Source of the DNA: JAFIHK01 sp041441455
GTDB taxonomy: Bacteria; Bacteroidota; Bacteroidia; Bacteroidales; UBA932
Reading direction: 5' to 3'
Length of the DNA: 64,000 nucleotides
Assembly (NCBI GenBank): GCA_041441455.1
Contig: JASDTB010000044.1
Span: forward strand, 14,783 to 78,782
Both the position numbers and the translations under genes were made by a program. The notes beneath the pieces are model-generated. The model saw nothing but the letters and a program-made list of their open reading frames with translations, did no database searches and was not told the origin of the DNA. This document shows, one piece after another, positions 63,655 to 64,000 of the stretch. The number at the start of each line of letters is the position of its first letter. Position 1 is the first letter of the stretch.

Positions 63655-63668
63655 GATATCAGTTTTGT
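63646..63668. promoter_or_regulatory. Candidate operator: 7-bp inverted repeat over the -33 element
   Basis: ACAAAAC (63646-63652) and GTTTTGT (63662-63668) are exact inverted arms separated by nine bases. They cover the -33 region of the second AbiE promoter. AbiEi proteins bind inverted repeats in their own promoters, so this is a plausible site. It is inferred from position only. Confidence 0.4.
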
Positions 63669-63911
63669 CAAAGCGTTTTTAAGCTTAGTTCAAAATCCTC
63701 TATGGTTATCTTAATTCCATTGAAGTGTCGAATGCTAACCTGAATAAGATACAAAATCTAATACAATACTAGTGCGCACATATTACTTAAAATTGTACCA
63801 GCCACGCCATAAAATCTTTACCATCGTTCAGTCGTTGATTCACTCAATTTGTTAAAAGTGATCTTTTGCTCGTGATCCCTTTTCAATTTGATCCGAAAAT
63901 CAACCAATACT
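63669..63911. other. Non-coding spacer between the AbiE module and tRNA-Phe
   Basis: About 240 bp with no convincing open frame, promoter box or repeat. It has more mixed base composition than most spacers here. No integrase remnant or second copy of the tRNA 3' end was recognised in it. Confidence 0.5.
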
Positions 63912-63948
63912 CAAAAAACAAAAAACCCGCCTCTTTTGAAGCGGGTTT
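63912..63948 (-). terminator. Terminator of the tRNA-Phe transcript
   Basis: AAACCCGC (63923-63930) and GCGGGTTT (63941-63948) form a perfect 8-bp stem. On the minus strand it is followed by a run of T broken by one G (63922-63912). It lies four bases after the tRNA 3' end. Confidence 0.85.
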
Positions 63949-63952
63949 CTTG

Positions 63953-64000
63953 TGGTGCCACCAGGAATCGAACCGGGGACACAAGGATTTTCAGTCCTTT
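63953..64000 (-). tRNA. tRNA-Phe (anticodon GAA), 3' part only
   Basis: Reading the minus strand, the anticodon arm AAGGA-CTGAAAA-TCCTT has anticodon GAA (63992-63990). It is followed by a 5-nt variable loop, the T loop TTCGATT, the 3' acceptor strand TGGCACC and discriminator A at 63953. CCA is not encoded (CAA follows), which is common in this phylum. The D arm and 5' acceptor strand lie beyond the window. The T stem CCCGG/CCTGG has a central C-T mismatch. Confidence 0.92.

Noticed and set aside
63600..63671. N-terminal extension of the second AbiEi antitoxin
   Set aside because: The added 24 codons contain the consensus promoter and the inverted repeat. The ATG at 63599 gives a normal family N-terminus.
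1..64000. CRISPR arrays, insertion sequences, integrases, phage genes and riboswitches
   Set aside because: No regularly spaced direct repeats, transposase or recombinase motifs, or recognisable riboswitch cores were seen on either strand.

Overview
The window is AT-rich chromosomal DNA of an anaerobic Bacteroidetes, most likely order Bacteroidales. Five things point there. (1) It carries three SusC/SusD outer-membrane pairs. (2) It has the Bacteroidetes gene orders nadK-uppS-bamA-ompH-ompH-murI and bamD-rpoZ-coaBC-recN. (3) TAnnTTTG promoter boxes recur upstream of many genes, and Shine-Dalgarno sites are absent. (4) It encodes anaerobic enzymes: a 2-oxoacid:ferredoxin oxidoreductase, rubrerythrin and a membrane pyrophosphatase. 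(5) Signal peptides and lipoboxes are of Bacteroidetes type. Family and genus cannot be fixed from the sequence alone. No insertion sequence, integrase, phage gene, CRISPR array or rRNA was seen.

Layout. 1-14299: three susC-susD pairs; the first (cut by the window edge) and third are on the minus strand and the second on the plus strand. No glycoside hydrolase, sensor or anti-sigma gene accompanies them. 14484-18749: korA-korB-gdhA, linking glutamate, 2-oxoglutarate and succinyl-CoA through ferredoxin. 19031-20704: a gamma-carbonic-anhydrase-like protein and a TlpA-type lipoprotein. 20770-29228 (minus): hppA, murI, two OmpH/Skp chaperones, bamA, uppS and nadK, which is an envelope-biogenesis cluster. 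29275-34339 (plus): pdxJ, a membrane-anchored OmpH, a glycosyltransferase, purC and a LysM/receptor fusion. 34313-43537: aminopeptidase P, rubrerythrin, a Gate-domain membrane protein, trxB, bamD, rpoZ, coaBC, recN and nagB. 43545-47751: an esterase-like protein, a membrane LytTR regulator, a GH20 hexosaminidase without a signal peptide, and a glutathione-peroxidase-like protein.

47922-54992 is a tightly coupled four-gene operon of three DUF3857/transglutaminase-fold secreted proteins and an MFS transporter. It is followed on the minus strand by a TonB-dependent-receptor-like protein, a secreted protein built from about twelve GP(Y/F) repeats, a small membrane protein and rsgA. The right end (60861-63599) holds two different AbiEi/AbiEii toxin-antitoxin pairs arranged tail to tail. 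They lie next to a tRNA-Phe(GAA) gene that runs off the window, so this is the most island-like part of the sequence.

Most of the window is core physiology: envelope assembly, amino-acid fermentation, cofactor synthesis and GlcNAc use. The most unusual parts are the paired AbiE modules, the DUF3857 operon, the GP-repeat protein and the LysM/receptor fusion. All functional calls come from reading motifs; no database search was possible.
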